The notes below the pieces were generated by a model that was given only the letters and a program-made list of their open reading frames with translations, did no database searches and was not told the DNA's origin. Positions 29,249 through 36,738 of a DNA stretch of 64,000 nucleotides are shown piece after piece. The stretch comes from Nocardia thailandica NBRC 100428 (GTDB lineage: Bacteria; Actinomycetota; Actinomycetes; Mycobacteriales; Mycobacteriaceae), in NCBI RefSeq assembly GCF_000308795.1, contig NZ_BAGK01000167.1:30473-94472 (forward strand), read 5' to 3'. Position numbers and translations under genes: made by a program. Position 1 is the stretch's first letter. Every line of letters starts with the position of its first letter.

Positions 29249-29414
29249 CCGCGACACCCCGATCAGCCCGAATGCGTGTGGGTTGTGTGATGTCGACCGC
29301 GAGGAGCACCTCAACCTCTGGCACCCGGATGGGCCGGGCAGCGGCTGGCATCAGTGGATCGAACCGACCGACGCGCAACGCAAGCAACGACTCCTCGCTA
29401 GGAGAGCAGCATGA
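29238..29414 (+). CDS. zinc-finger miniprotein, 58 aa
   Basis: Seen: NACGLCDVDREEHLNLWHPD then GWHQWIEPTDAQRKQRLLAR, a CxxC...H...H finger as in many phage HNH-adjacent proteins. Overlaps the previous gene by 11 bases. Function unknown. Confidence 0.6.
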   Translation: MARDRDTPISPNACGLCDVDREEHLNLWHPDGPGSGWHQWIEPTDAQRKQRLLARRAA

Positions 29415-29785
29415 ACAGCGACGACCTGGCCAAGCTTCTCGACCCCGAGGCGTGGGCATTCGGTTGGTCGACCCTCGGCGAGGCGATCGAGATCCAGACC
29501 AGGCGCGAGCGGAGCCAGGTGTACGCCGAGCGCCTCATCGCCTCCGGATACACGGTGGTGAAACGTCCCACATGCGGGCCGCCCGAGGAGAAGACGAGCG
29601 GTGTCGTCGAGCCGCTCGTGCTGGAGGACCTGCGTCGCATGGTTGCCGCCACGCAGGACTGGTCGCCGGTCACGATCGTTCAGGTCGCACGGCTGGGCAG
29701 CACCCTCAATCCCAAGCGCGGCGCGTCCGTGCTGACCGCGGTACGGGGCAGCCTCGCCGCGCATCGAAAGCGAGACCTCAAATGA
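29411..29785 (+). CDS. hypothetical protein, 124 aa
   Basis: Seen: LDPEAWAFGWSTLGEAIEIQ, then SGYTVVKRPTCGPPEEKTSG and VVAATQDWSPVTIVQV-like segments. The C-terminal WSPVTIVQVARLGSTLN suggests a small winged fold. Function unknown. Confidence 0.55.
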   Translation: MNSDDLAKLLDPEAWAFGWSTLGEAIEIQTRRERSQVYAERLIASGYTVVKRPTCGPPEEKTSGVVEPLVLEDLRRMVAATQDWSPVTIVQVARLGSTLNPKRGASVLTAVRGSLAAHRKRDLK

Positions 29786-30342
29786 TGAAACCGCTGCTGT
29801 ACCTCGACGTCGACGGCCCGCTGAACCCGTTCGGCGCGAAGCCGGAGAAGCGTCCGGCCGGGTACGAAACCCACCGGCTGATGCCCGCTGAGTGGCTGGC
29901 CCGGCATCCGAACACCCCGCCCGAGCGGGTCACCCCGCTGCGTGTGTGGCTGAACACCGAGCACGGGCCGCGGCTGCTCGCCCTGGCCGGCGTGTTCGAG
30001 CTGGTGTGGGCGACCACCTGGGAGCACGAGGCCAACGCGATGATCGGTCCGCTGATCGGGTTGCCGGAGCTGCCGGTCGTCGAGTGGGACGATCGGCCGC
30101 GGCTGAACGTTTCGGGCACGTACTGGAAGACGCCCCAGCTGATCGACCATGCGGCGGGGCGGCCGTTCGCGTGGGTCGACGACTGCATCACCCGCCGCGA
30201 CCGCGAGTACGTGGACTGCTACCACGACGGGCCCGCGCTCCTGCGCTACGTCGACCCGGCGAAGGGGCTGCTCGACGACGACTTCACGACACTCGAGGCG
30301 TGGGGCACGTGTCAGTCCGGCGTGGCAGGATCGGCCGCATGA
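29782..30342 (+). CDS. HAD-like hydrolase
   Basis: Role: predicted phosphatase of the HAD superfamily. Seen: 186 residues; motif I YLDVDGPLNPFG at about residues 6-17, motif II-like VWATTWEHEAN, and an Asp pair in AWVDDCITRRDREY near residue 133-146. DVDGPLN type HAD proteins are common in actinobacteria and their phages. Start ATGATG overlaps the previous stop. Confidence 0.8.
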   Translation: MMKPLLYLDVDGPLNPFGAKPEKRPAGYETHRLMPAEWLARHPNTPPERVTPLRVWLNTEHGPRLLALAGVFELVWATTWEHEANAMIGPLIGLPELPVVEWDDRPRLNVSGTYWKTPQLIDHAAGRPFAWVDDCITRRDREYVDCYHDGPALLRYVDPAKGLLDDDFTTLEAWGTCQSGVAGSAA

Positions 30343-30908
30343 CCACCGACCCGCTCGACCAGCCGATCTACACGCGCCGAGACCTGATGCGGATCGGCCA
30401 CGCCCTCCTGCATGTCCCCCACACCGGGGAGATCGAGTTCACTGAGGGCCGCCCGCCCGCCGAGCCGACCCCCGACGTGCTGGTGTCGATGCTCGACCAG
30501 CTCGCCGGGATCCTGCGGGGGAAGATGGCCGCGCCGACCGAGGTCGAGAAGGCCGTGTGGGCGGCGTGGGGCGAGGTCGACGACAACGACCCGGCGCCGG
30601 TGAAACGGATCGCGGCGGCGCTCGGCATGACCCCGGCCGACGTGGCGTTCATCGTCTACCCGGCTGACGAGTTTGGGCCGTGGGACGACAGCCAGGAACC
30701 CGACCTCGAGGACGCTCATTTCGTGCCCGCCGCCGAGCAGGAAGACGACGCGCACGAGGACGACGAGCCGTGGACGTGCGATGTGTGCGACGAGCCCGCC
30801 GAGGTGATCGTGGTCCAGCCGAGCGAGGACGGCGGTCACCCGCATCCGCTGTGTGCCGAGCATGTCGAGCAGCTCGGCCGCGATCTCAAAGCCGACCGCG
30901 GCGACTAG
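30339..30908 (+). CDS. hypothetical protein with C-terminal zinc site, 189 aa
   Basis: Seen: YTRRDLMRIGHALLHVPHTG at the start, a helix-turn-helix-like VKRIAAALGMTPADVAFIVY in mid-protein, a very acidic linker, and DEPWTCDVCDEPAEVIVVQP with a later PLCAEHVEQLG. Possibly DNA-binding. Function unknown. Confidence 0.6.
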   Translation: MTTDPLDQPIYTRRDLMRIGHALLHVPHTGEIEFTEGRPPAEPTPDVLVSMLDQLAGILRGKMAAPTEVEKAVWAAWGEVDDNDPAPVKRIAAALGMTPADVAFIVYPADEFGPWDDSQEPDLEDAHFVPAAEQEDDAHEDDEPWTCDVCDEPAEVIVVQPSEDGGHPHPLCAEHVEQLGRDLKADRGD

Positions 30909-30918
30909 GGTGGCCCCG

Positions 30919-31095
30919 GTGAGTTTCCAGGTTGGTGACAAGGTCCGGCTAGGTGAGACGGTGTCCACCGTCTACGAGGTGGTCGAGTTCGACGACGACC
31001 CGGCGATCGTGAAGGTCGTGCGGGCGGATGCCGGCGAGCATCCGGGGGTGTATCCGCACTGGTGGCGGGCAGATCTGCTGCGGCCGGTGGAGTGA
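30919..31095 (+). CDS. hypothetical protein, 58 aa
   Basis: Seen: SFQVGDKVRLGETVSTVYEV then VYPHWWRADLLRPVE, an SH3-like beta protein. TAGGGT lies 7 bases before the GTG, a leaderless-type arrangement. Function unknown. Confidence 0.6.
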   Translation: MSFQVGDKVRLGETVSTVYEVVEFDDDPAIVKVVRADAGEHPGVYPHWWRADLLRPVE

Positions 31096-31131
31096 CGGCG
31101 ATTGGGGCAGTGAGGTTTTCACACCAACCCC

Positions 31132-31160
31132 TAGACAGGTCGTAAATTACGACCTATAGT
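31132..31160 (+). promoter_or_regulatory. promoter whose 17-bp spacer is a palindromic operator (copy 1)
   Basis: -35 TAGACA (31132-31137), spacer GGTCGTAAATTACGACC (31138-31154), -10 TATAGT (31155-31160). The spacer is a near-perfect palindrome. The leader to 31217 shares a GGGCAGGC...GGCCAGCCC hairpin and CACCCCCAGAGGGAG with copy 2 at 33310. Confidence 0.75.
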
Positions 31161-31217
31161 TAGTGATGTCAGCAGGGCAGGCAAACGGCCAGCCCTCACC
31201 CCCAGAGGGAGCATCCG

Positions 31218-31838
31218 ATGACCACCACCACCGCCGGCACCTGGAACAACCGCGTCGACAGCTACGCCGTGTCCGTCGGCCAGACCATCATCGAAAGCCT
31301 CGGCGAGTTCGCCAACGAATACGACATCGACGCCATCGAAGGCGAGTACCGCGCCGCGATCGACGCCGCGCTGCCCGAGGGTCTGCAGCTGGTCGGCGAC
31401 GAGTTCATCGCCGAGCTCGACGCCGACTACAGCGGCTACCCGGCCAGCGACGACGGCCGCCTCGACATCAAGGCCATCGTCGACGAGATCGATTTCTGGG
31501 CCATCGCCGAAAAGCACGAGGCCCCCTCCGTCTGGATCTACGAGGACAACTCCGGCGCCGTCTACATGGAGCGCGGAGGCGATGCCTGGGCGATCGGGCC
31601 GGTCACCGGCGACCTCGAGGGTCAGGCCACCGAGCACGCCAAGGCGTGGAACGCGCGCGACTGGGAGCCCAGCGAGGACGATGGCCAGACCCGCATCGCC
31701 GTCGCGCAGCTCGCCGACCTCGTCCACATCGCCACCTGGAACATCAACACCGGCCTCGACGTCGAGCGCGACGCCTACAGCGACCCCGTCGCGGGCGCCG
31801 GCGGCCGGGCGTTCCTCGGCGTCGACTCCGGCAACTGA
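31218..31838 (+). CDS. hypothetical acidic protein, 206 aa (candidate anti-defence)
   Basis: Seen: acidic protein, TWNNRVDSYAVSVGQTIIES, DEFIAELDADYSGYPASDDG, SVWIYEDNSGAVYMERGGDA. No known motif. It is the first gene behind the palindromic promoter copy 1 and is followed by an Aca2/YdiL-type HTH gene. That order (unknown gene then Aca) is how many anti-CRISPR operons look, so it is a candidate by context only. Confidence 0.55.
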   Translation: MTTTTAGTWNNRVDSYAVSVGQTIIESLGEFANEYDIDAIEGEYRAAIDAALPEGLQLVGDEFIAELDADYSGYPASDDGRLDIKAIVDEIDFWAIAEKHEAPSVWIYEDNSGAVYMERGGDAWAIGPVTGDLEGQATEHAKAWNARDWEPSEDDGQTRIAVAQLADLVHIATWNINTGLDVERDAYSDPVAGAGGRAFLGVDSGN

Positions 31839-31898
31839 CCCCACATGGCCGCTCGCCCTCCCCCGGGTGAGCGGCCATTCCCACCTTAGGAGCGCCTC

Positions 31899-32330
31899 AT
31901 GCCCACCAACCCCGCCGAGACGTCGGAACTCGACCTAGAGGGCAACCCGATCGGACCGATGACCGCGGCCGAGTTCAAGGTCGTGCGTGAGTACCTCGGC
32001 CTGACCACGAGGTGGCTGTCCGAACAGTTCAACGTCGACGAACGCAGCGTGCAGCGCTGGGAGGGCGGGCAGCGCGTCATCCCCGAAGCTGTCCGCGAAG
32101 CCATGGAAGCCCTGGAGGCGCACGCCGGTGAGATGGTCGGACGTCTCGTCGCCGTGCTCAACGACATGGCCGAGCCCGCGGTGCTCACCTACCGCACCGA
32201 TCGCGAATTCCACCAGCACTTCCCCGAGGAGACCCGTCCGGCCGCGTGGCATCGGGCTGTGGTCGCCCGCGCGGTCCAGGAAGTGCCGGGCGTGTCGATC
32301 GACTACTGGAGCAGTGATGCAGCAGGCTGA
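31899..32330 (+). CDS. HTH protein of Aca2/YdiL type
   Basis: Role: probable autoregulator of its operon. Seen: 143 residues; N-terminal HTH MTAAEFKVVREYLGLTTRWL then NVDERSVQRWEGGQRVIPEA, followed by a helical C-terminus ending in REFHQHFPEETRPAAW and IDYW. The HTH plus C-terminal dimer part matches the YdiL/Aca2-like layout. It may bind the GGTCGTAA palindromes at 31138 and 33316. The family call is from motif order, not a search. Confidence 0.65.
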   Translation: MPTNPAETSELDLEGNPIGPMTAAEFKVVREYLGLTTRWLSEQFNVDERSVQRWEGGQRVIPEAVREAMEALEAHAGEMVGRLVAVLNDMAEPAVLTYRTDREFHQHFPEETRPAAWHRAVVARAVQEVPGVSIDYWSSDAAG

Positions 32331-33261
32331 CAGTTTGGTGCCAGGCCAGCAGGTCAGCCTTGGCGAGGCGCTGAAACGAGCACCCGCAGCGCGTACATCG
32401 GCGGGACGCATCCGCGCGACCGCCCTGCCGAAGCTGCGCGACCAGACCCGCCAGTTCACCGCGGCGCCGTCCTACGACGAGAGCTCGGTCAGCGCCGAAC
32501 CGTTGCTGCCTCAGATCACGCGTCACCTGGAAATCTCCGAGTTGTACTGGGTTTCGGTCGACATGGCCGCACTGGCAGTGTCGGCCGGTGCGGCACTGGA
32601 TCTCGACGAGATCGACTTCGACGTCTGTCTCGCGCCGTCGCGCACCGGCCTGCTGCTGTTCGACGGCGGCGTCGGTGCGGTCACCTACGGAGACATCGAC
32701 TGCCCTGTCGATGCCGTGTCTTGGGGGCCGATGGCCGGTGGCCGTGGTCTGCTGTTGTGCTTCTACGTCGCCCGCTGGCGGATCCGCGACGGGCTGAGCG
32801 CGGCTGACATCCAGCTCGACGACACGTCCACCCCGCCGTTGATCCCGATCAGCACCACCGAAGACGTCGGCGCTACCGGTAGCGCCGACCGTCCCGCTGA
32901 CACAGTGCGGCGCGCGTTGATCGCGACCTGGCATCTGATGCAGCAGCCCACCGTGGCATGGACCGGCCGGGCCGAACCGGACAAGAAGACCGCTCGCGCC
33001 CACGCCCGGCTCGGCAAGGCGGTCGCCGAGGTCAACATCATCGACCTGCGCCGCCTCTATCAGGCGACCGACCCTGACCACGAGCCGGAGGAGAAACCCG
33101 GCCGGTACTCGCACCGATGGGTCGTGACCGGACACTGGCGCAACCAGCCCCACGGGCCGGACCGCGCGCAGCGCAAACGCATCTGGATCCCGGACCACGT
33201 GAAGGGCCCTGACGGCGCGCCGTTGCTGGTGCGCGAGCGGGTCAATGTGTGGCGCAGATGA
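32317..33261 (+). CDS. hypothetical protein, 314 aa
   Basis: Seen: ATG at 32317 with GGAG upstream, overlapping the HTH gene by 14 bases. Body is mixed alpha-beta with LLLFDGGVGAVTYGD and GLLLCFYVARWRIRDG; the C-terminus has YSHRWVVTGHWRNQPHGP and DHVKGPDGAPLLVRERVNV. This GHWR...KGP...L...V ending is recurrent in actinobacterial mobile elements; function unknown. Co-transcribed with the HTH gene, so possibly its partner. Confidence 0.65.
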   Translation: MQQADSLVPGQQVSLGEALKRAPAARTSAGRIRATALPKLRDQTRQFTAAPSYDESSVSAEPLLPQITRHLEISELYWVSVDMAALAVSAGAALDLDEIDFDVCLAPSRTGLLLFDGGVGAVTYGDIDCPVDAVSWGPMAGGRGLLLCFYVARWRIRDGLSAADIQLDDTSTPPLIPISTTEDVGATGSADRPADTVRRALIATWHLMQQPTVAWTGRAEPDKKTARAHARLGKAVAEVNIIDLRRLYQATDPDHEPEEKPGRYSHRWVVTGHWRNQPHGPDRAQRKRIWIPDHVKGPDGAPLLVRERVNVWRR

Positions 33262-33309
33262 TGGTTTCGGTCTGCGGCGGGGATTGTGTTCCGGGCTTTC
33301 CCGAGAGAC

Positions 33310-33338
33310 TTGACCGGTCGTAATTTACGACCTATAGT
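33310..33338 (+). promoter_or_regulatory. promoter whose 17-bp spacer is a palindromic operator (copy 2)
   Basis: -35 TTGACC (33310-33315), spacer GGTCGTAATTTACGACC (33316-33332), -10 TATAGT (33333-33338). Followed by the same leader hairpin as copy 1 and the ribosome site of 33394. Confidence 0.75.
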
Positions 33339-33393
33339 TGGGTCATCAGCGGGGCAGGCAACGGCCAGCCCCCACCCCCAGAGGGAGACCGAC

Positions 33394-33576
33394 ATGGACA
33401 CCAAGCTCGCCGCCAAGATGATCCCCACCATCGCCACCCAGGTCGCCGCCGCCAACACCTACCGCGCCGCCTGCGACGCCGAGACCTTCGCCCGCCGCGT
33501 CGCCCTGATCGCCTCCCCCCAGCAGGCCGCCGAGATCGACGCCCTCCTCGAGACCATGTGGGCCCGCAACCGCTGA
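33394..33576 (+). CDS. 60-residue protein (candidate anti-defence)
   Basis: Seen: MDTKLAAKMIPTIATQVAAA then YRAACDAETFARRVALI; helical, Ala-rich, no known motif. GAGGGAG precedes the ATG. It is the single gene behind promoter copy 2, controlled like the 31218 gene. Size, acidic/helical nature and shared operator make it a candidate, by context only, for a small inhibitor. Confidence 0.55.
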   Translation: MDTKLAAKMIPTIATQVAAANTYRAACDAETFARRVALIASPQQAAEIDALLETMWARNR

Positions 33577-33626
33577 CCGGCCCGGCCCCCGCTCCGGCGG
33601 GGGCCACCCGGCGTTAGCCTGGCAGG

Positions 33627-33926
33627 GTGCCCGAGGACGACGACCCGATCCCGGCCGAGCAGGCCGCGGTCATGGCGGTGGTGATCGACCACATCGAGCC
33701 GGACCGGCCGCTCACCGCGGAGCAGCTGCACGCGCTCCTGGTCGCCGAGGTGGCCGACCCGCCGAGCCTGGCCGACGTCCGGGACGCGCTGGCGATCCTG
33801 GCCATGCCGCACGTCGGCTACCGGCCGGGTGAGCCTTCGGCTGTCGTGCTGGAGCGGATGCGAGACATGCTCGATGAGGCCGAGTCCGGGCCGCCGCCAA
33901 TCGACCTCGGCGACTTCCGGTACTGA
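33627..33926 (+). CDS. hypothetical protein, 99 aa
   Basis: Seen: PEDDDPIPAEQAAVMAVVID then LTAEQLHALLVAEVADPPSL and LADVRDALAILA, a winged-helix-like pattern. TAGCCT lies 6 bases before the GTG, consistent with a leaderless transcript. Function unknown; possibly a small regulator. Confidence 0.6.
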   Translation: MPEDDDPIPAEQAAVMAVVIDHIEPDRPLTAEQLHALLVAEVADPPSLADVRDALAILAMPHVGYRPGEPSAVVLERMRDMLDEAESGPPPIDLGDFRY

Positions 33927-33949
33927 CCAGCCGCCGCTACGATTCGCTC

Positions 33950-34258
33950 ATGTGTTCGAATCCGATCGTGTGGCGGCTCGGCTCCACGACCGGCCTCGAC
34001 CCCAGCCAGCTCTACCGGGTCCGCGGCGGATGGGCCAGCCCCTCCCCCGCCGCCTGCCCGGCCGGCCACCCGCTCGGCCCGAACCGGGTCATCGTCGGCT
34101 CGGTCATGTGCCCCGACGTGCCCGGCACCGGCTGCCACCGCTCCTACCGGTGCCGCACCTGCGACGCGGTCATCCTGTGGCCGCCCGAGACCGCGGCCTG
34201 CGTGCACCGGCCATTCGACGGCCGATCAGTCCGCGATACCGGCGGCGTTCGCGAGTGA
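33950..34258 (+). CDS. zinc-ribbon hypothetical protein, 102 aa
   Basis: Seen: CPAGHPLGPNRVIVGSVMCP and CHRSYRCRTCDAVILWPP, two metal-binding clusters. TACGAT lies 6 bases before the ATG (leaderless pattern). The last 33 bases overlap antisense with the XRE-TPR gene. Function unknown. Confidence 0.6.
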   Translation: MCSNPIVWRLGSTTGLDPSQLYRVRGGWASPSPAACPAGHPLGPNRVIVGSVMCPDVPGTGCHRSYRCRTCDAVILWPPETAACVHRPFDGRSVRDTGGVRE

Positions 34259-35395
34259 ACGCAGGCTGCCGCTGGCACGGCGCTGCTGCTTGGCCGCGGT
34301 CTTGATCACCGACTTCACCGCGGAGCTGGACCGGAAGTGCTCCGAAGACGCCATCCGCGACTCGCACAGTGCGTTGATCGCCTCGTCGACATCACCGGCC
34401 AGCAGGTGCGCGCGGGCGGTGTCGATCCAGAAGTAGGCTTGACGTTCCTTGGGGAACCCCTTCGGCATCCGCGTGCTGCGGGCGATCTCCATCGCGCGGC
34501 CGGGCTCGCCCAGGTCGACCTCGGCGCACAGCTGGTAGAGCGCCAGGTTGGTCGGACCGACGGGGGTGTCGTAGATGATGCGGTCGCCGCCGATGTGTGG
34601 CGCCATCTGCGCGGCCTCGCGCAGGTGTGAGCGGGAGGCGTCGGCCTGCCCGGTTGCGGCCGCGATGGTGCCGGCACGCATGTGAAGGATGGTGAACACT
34701 GCTCCGGCGGTGGCGTCTTCGTCGACGAGCGGTTCGATGTCGCCGAGGGTCTTCTCGATCAGCCGCAGAGCCTGCTTGGTGGCGCCGACGCGGGCCAGCG
34801 TGGCCGCCTTGACGTAGGCGACGGTGGCAAGGAGCAGCGGGTCGCCGGATCGTGTTGCGGCCCATTCCATCCGCTCGGTCGCGGTGAGGCTGAGGTCGGT
34901 GTATCCGAGCTTGTGCGCGACGGTGTTCGCGGCGCGGTAGGCGTCGGTGAGCAGGGTGTAGGCCGGCGCGCCGACGTCGTTGCCGGAGATGAGAAGCTGA
35001 TCGACGAGGTCAGGCAATGCGCCGATGATCTTGCGGTACTTGGTGTTCTTGCGCCACTCGGCGACCTGGGCGGACTGGAAGCGCAGGTCCTGGATCGGCC
35101 GCGGCTCGAGGTCGGGATCCATGAGGTCGGTCGCGGCGAGCGAGCGCCGCAGGACGGGCAGCACGTCGGCGAGGTCTGCGTAGTCCTCGGCGGTGCCGTA
35201 CAGCCGTGACGCGTCGATCGCGAGCGCGCTGGCGATGGCGCCGATCCAGGTGGTGGATGCGGACGCGTGGCCTTTCTCGACCTTGGACAGCATGGATCGT
35301 GATACGCCGGCCCGGCGCGCAAGTTGTTCCTGGGTGAGGCCGGCCAGGTTGCGGTACTTCGCGATGTTCTCGCCGACGTCGTCGCCCTGCTTCAT
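34226..35395 (-). CDS. XRE-family regulator with TPR-like C-terminus
   Basis: Role: transcription regulator with a ligand- or peptide-sensing helical-repeat part. Seen: 389 residues; HTH at about 7-62 (NIAKYRNLAGLTQEQLARRA, GVSRSMLSKVEKG); from about residue 100 on repeated helices with ERMEWAATRSGD, KAATLARVGATKQALRLIEK, ARAHLLAGDVDEAINALCES. ATG 35395 is chosen because TAGTGT lies 7 bases upstream; the longer frame would start before that promoter. An operator palindrome sits in the promoter, so autoregulation is likely. It diverges from the four-gene cassette 35518-36519. Confidence 0.8.
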   Translation of the reverse strand: MKQGDDVGENIAKYRNLAGLTQEQLARRAGVSRSMLSKVEKGHASASTTWIGAIASALAIDASRLYGTAEDYADLADVLPVLRRSLAATDLMDPDLEPRPIQDLRFQSAQVAEWRKNTKYRKIIGALPDLVDQLLISGNDVGAPAYTLLTDAYRAANTVAHKLGYTDLSLTATERMEWAATRSGDPLLLATVAYVKAATLARVGATKQALRLIEKTLGDIEPLVDEDATAGAVFTILHMRAGTIAAATGQADASRSHLREAAQMAPHIGGDRIIYDTPVGPTNLALYQLCAEVDLGEPGRAMEIARSTRMPKGFPKERQAYFWIDTARAHLLAGDVDEAINALCESRMASSEHFRSSSAVKSVIKTAAKQQRRASGSLRSLANAAGIAD

Positions 35396-35402
35396 GCCCT
35401 GC

Positions 35403-35431
35403 ACACTACGCCTGTTCATTTTGAACAATCA
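35403..35431 (-). promoter_or_regulatory. regulator promoter with TGTTCATTTTGAACA operator
   Basis: -10 TAGTGT (35403-35408), weak -35 TGATTG (35426-35431), with palindrome TGTTCATTTTGAACA at 35413-35427 inside the spacer. Further attgaac/gttca half-sites continue to about 35452, in the space shared with the divergent cassette. Confidence 0.6.
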
Positions 35432-35517
35432 TTGAACAATCGAACGTTCACACGGTCGTAGCGTCATCTTCAACGCCTCGCCGGGGCATCGCACCCGGCC
35501 GCATCTGAGGGGATGGG

Positions 35518-35724
35518 ATGACAGCGATAGACGATACACAGCAGGCGGTGCTTGACGCGTTACGCCCGGGCGGACAGCTGTCTCTCTCGGCGCTCGCGGC
35601 CTCGGTCGAAAAGCCGCGGTGGCGTGTGTATCTGGCGGCGCGACGGTTGCGGCGCCGCGGTCTGGTGTGGCAGTACTTCTCCGGCCTGTGGGTCGCTAGC
35701 CCGACCGGCCAGGTCGCGCGATGA
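35518..35724 (+). CDS. winged-helix protein, 68 aa
   Basis: Seen: DTQQAVLDALRPGGQLSLSA then LAASVEKPRWRVYLAARRLR and RRGLVWQYFSG: a DprA-like or MarR-like winged helix. Ribosome site GAGGGG. First gene of the cassette divergent from the XRE-TPR gene. Role unknown, possibly regulator. Confidence 0.65.
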   Translation: MTAIDDTQQAVLDALRPGGQLSLSALAASVEKPRWRVYLAARRLRRRGLVWQYFSGLWVASPTGQVAR

Positions 35725-35984
35725 GCACCCGCAAGGGGCCGAGCGCGTTGGAGCAGTGGATGCTCGCGATGGTCATCAAGTACTGCGACGAAGAACCCCA
35801 GTCGGCAGAGATGCTCGCGAAGCTCACGAACCACAGCGAGCCCCACACCAGGAAGCTGCTGAAGCGGCTGGCCGAGCAGCGGCTGGCGAGTCACGGCGGG
35901 CGCAACCAGTGGCGGCCGACCCTGGCCGGGCTGAACTATGCCGACCAGCACCCGTACCCGCGTCGGCAGGCAGCGGCTTCGTGA
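35721..35984 (+). CDS. winged-helix protein, 87 aa
   Basis: Seen: ALEQWMLAMVIKYCDEEPQS, AEMLAKLTNHSEPHTRKLLK, RLAEQRLASHGGRNQWRPT; clear winged-helix order. ATGA overlap with the previous gene. Role unknown. Confidence 0.65.
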   Translation: MSTRKGPSALEQWMLAMVIKYCDEEPQSAEMLAKLTNHSEPHTRKLLKRLAEQRLASHGGRNQWRPTLAGLNYADQHPYPRRQAAAS

Positions 35985-36352
35985 CCGACCCCGATCCGGA
36001 CACGAAGCCGCCGGTCGCGGTCGGCTACCAGCGGACCAGCTTCGCCGATCTGCGCTCGGCGCGCGAGCGCCGCGGGATGCGGGACCTGGCCGACCGGTAC
36101 GGCTACGTGTACGCGCGGACCGTGAACCCGGTCGGCGCCGAGCAGCCGGTCGCGGTGCTGCTCGCGATCATCGGCGAGCTGGAGGCCGAGGCGGTGTTCG
36201 TGCCGTCCCTCGAGGTGTTCGAGGGCGGCGCGATCCCCCAAGAGCTTTTCGAGGCGGTCGTCGACGTGAACGTCGTCGAGCCCGAACGAACCTACTCGCG
36301 GCGGTTCTCCGTCGGCGAGTCCGATTTCGGACTGTTGAGAGGAGGTGAGTAA
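35981..36352 (+). CDS. hypothetical protein, 123 aa, resolvase-fold-like
   Basis: Seen: GTG overlapping the previous stop. VAVGYQRTSFADLRSARERR, LADRYGYVYARTV, VAVLLAIIGELEAEAVFVPS, GGAIPQELFEAVVDV. The GYxRTS start and later FVPS...F.GG pattern recall the N-terminal fold of serine resolvases, but a catalytic Ser context and DNA-binding part are missing, so it is not called a recombinase. Probably a repurposed fold. Confidence 0.5.
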   Translation: MTDPDPDTKPPVAVGYQRTSFADLRSARERRGMRDLADRYGYVYARTVNPVGAEQPVAVLLAIIGELEAEAVFVPSLEVFEGGAIPQELFEAVVDVNVVEPERTYSRRFSVGESDFGLLRGGE

Positions 36353-36357
36353 CCCAG

Positions 36358-36519
36358 ATGCAGCAGATCCTCGGGACTGCCGGGCCTGATGGCAACGCCG
36401 GCAACTCCAACGCCAGCTTCTTCGACGCGCGGCAGGAGGCGGCCTTCGGCCACTCCAGCTGCTCGAACACCCGCAAGTCGGCGGTGAGCGCGCACAACCC
36501 GGACGTGTCCCCGGAGTAG
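36358..36519 (+). CDS. 53-residue peptide gene
   Basis: Seen: very strong AGGAGGTGA before the ATG; MQQILGTAGPDGNAGNSNAS then FFDARQEAAFGHSSCSNTRK and a PDVSPE end. Gly/Asn/Ser-rich with one Cys, no membrane helix. It is last in the cassette and is followed by two strong hairpins. The form resembles a secreted or modified peptide precursor, and the divergent TPR regulator could sense it; this is inference only. Confidence 0.55.
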   Translation: MQQILGTAGPDGNAGNSNASFFDARQEAAFGHSSCSNTRKSAVSAHNPDVSPE

Positions 36520-36576
36520 TTGCTTCACCCCCTGTTCTGCCCCGCAGCTTCCGTCACAAGTCGCGCGGGGTAGCGG

Positions 36577-36664
36577 CCCCCGGCATCCATGTGGTCATGG
36601 TGTCGGGGGTTCGCTGTCTGCGGGGTGGGGATAGCGAGAAGGCCCCGACGGATCGGGGCCTTCT
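36577..36664. terminator. double terminator between convergent units
   Basis: Hairpin 1: ccccc...catg / catg...ggggg from 36577 to 36609. Hairpin 2: 12-bp perfect stem agaaggccccga (36637-36648) with tcggggccttct (36653-36664), loop 4 bases. Separates the cassette from the leftward gene ending at 36739. The remaining gap to 36738 shows no gene. Confidence 0.8.
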
Positions 36665-36738
36665 GCTGGGTAAACCGCCCCCACGCGAGCCGAAGCTGTG
36701 TGTAGTGACCGGGACACGATACCCCGGCAGCTGGCCAG

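Noticed and set aside
35981..36352. Serine recombinase or integrase
   Set aside because: Only a loose resemblance at the N-terminus; no catalytic Ser context, no recombinase domain or DNA-binding part, and length is 123 residues.
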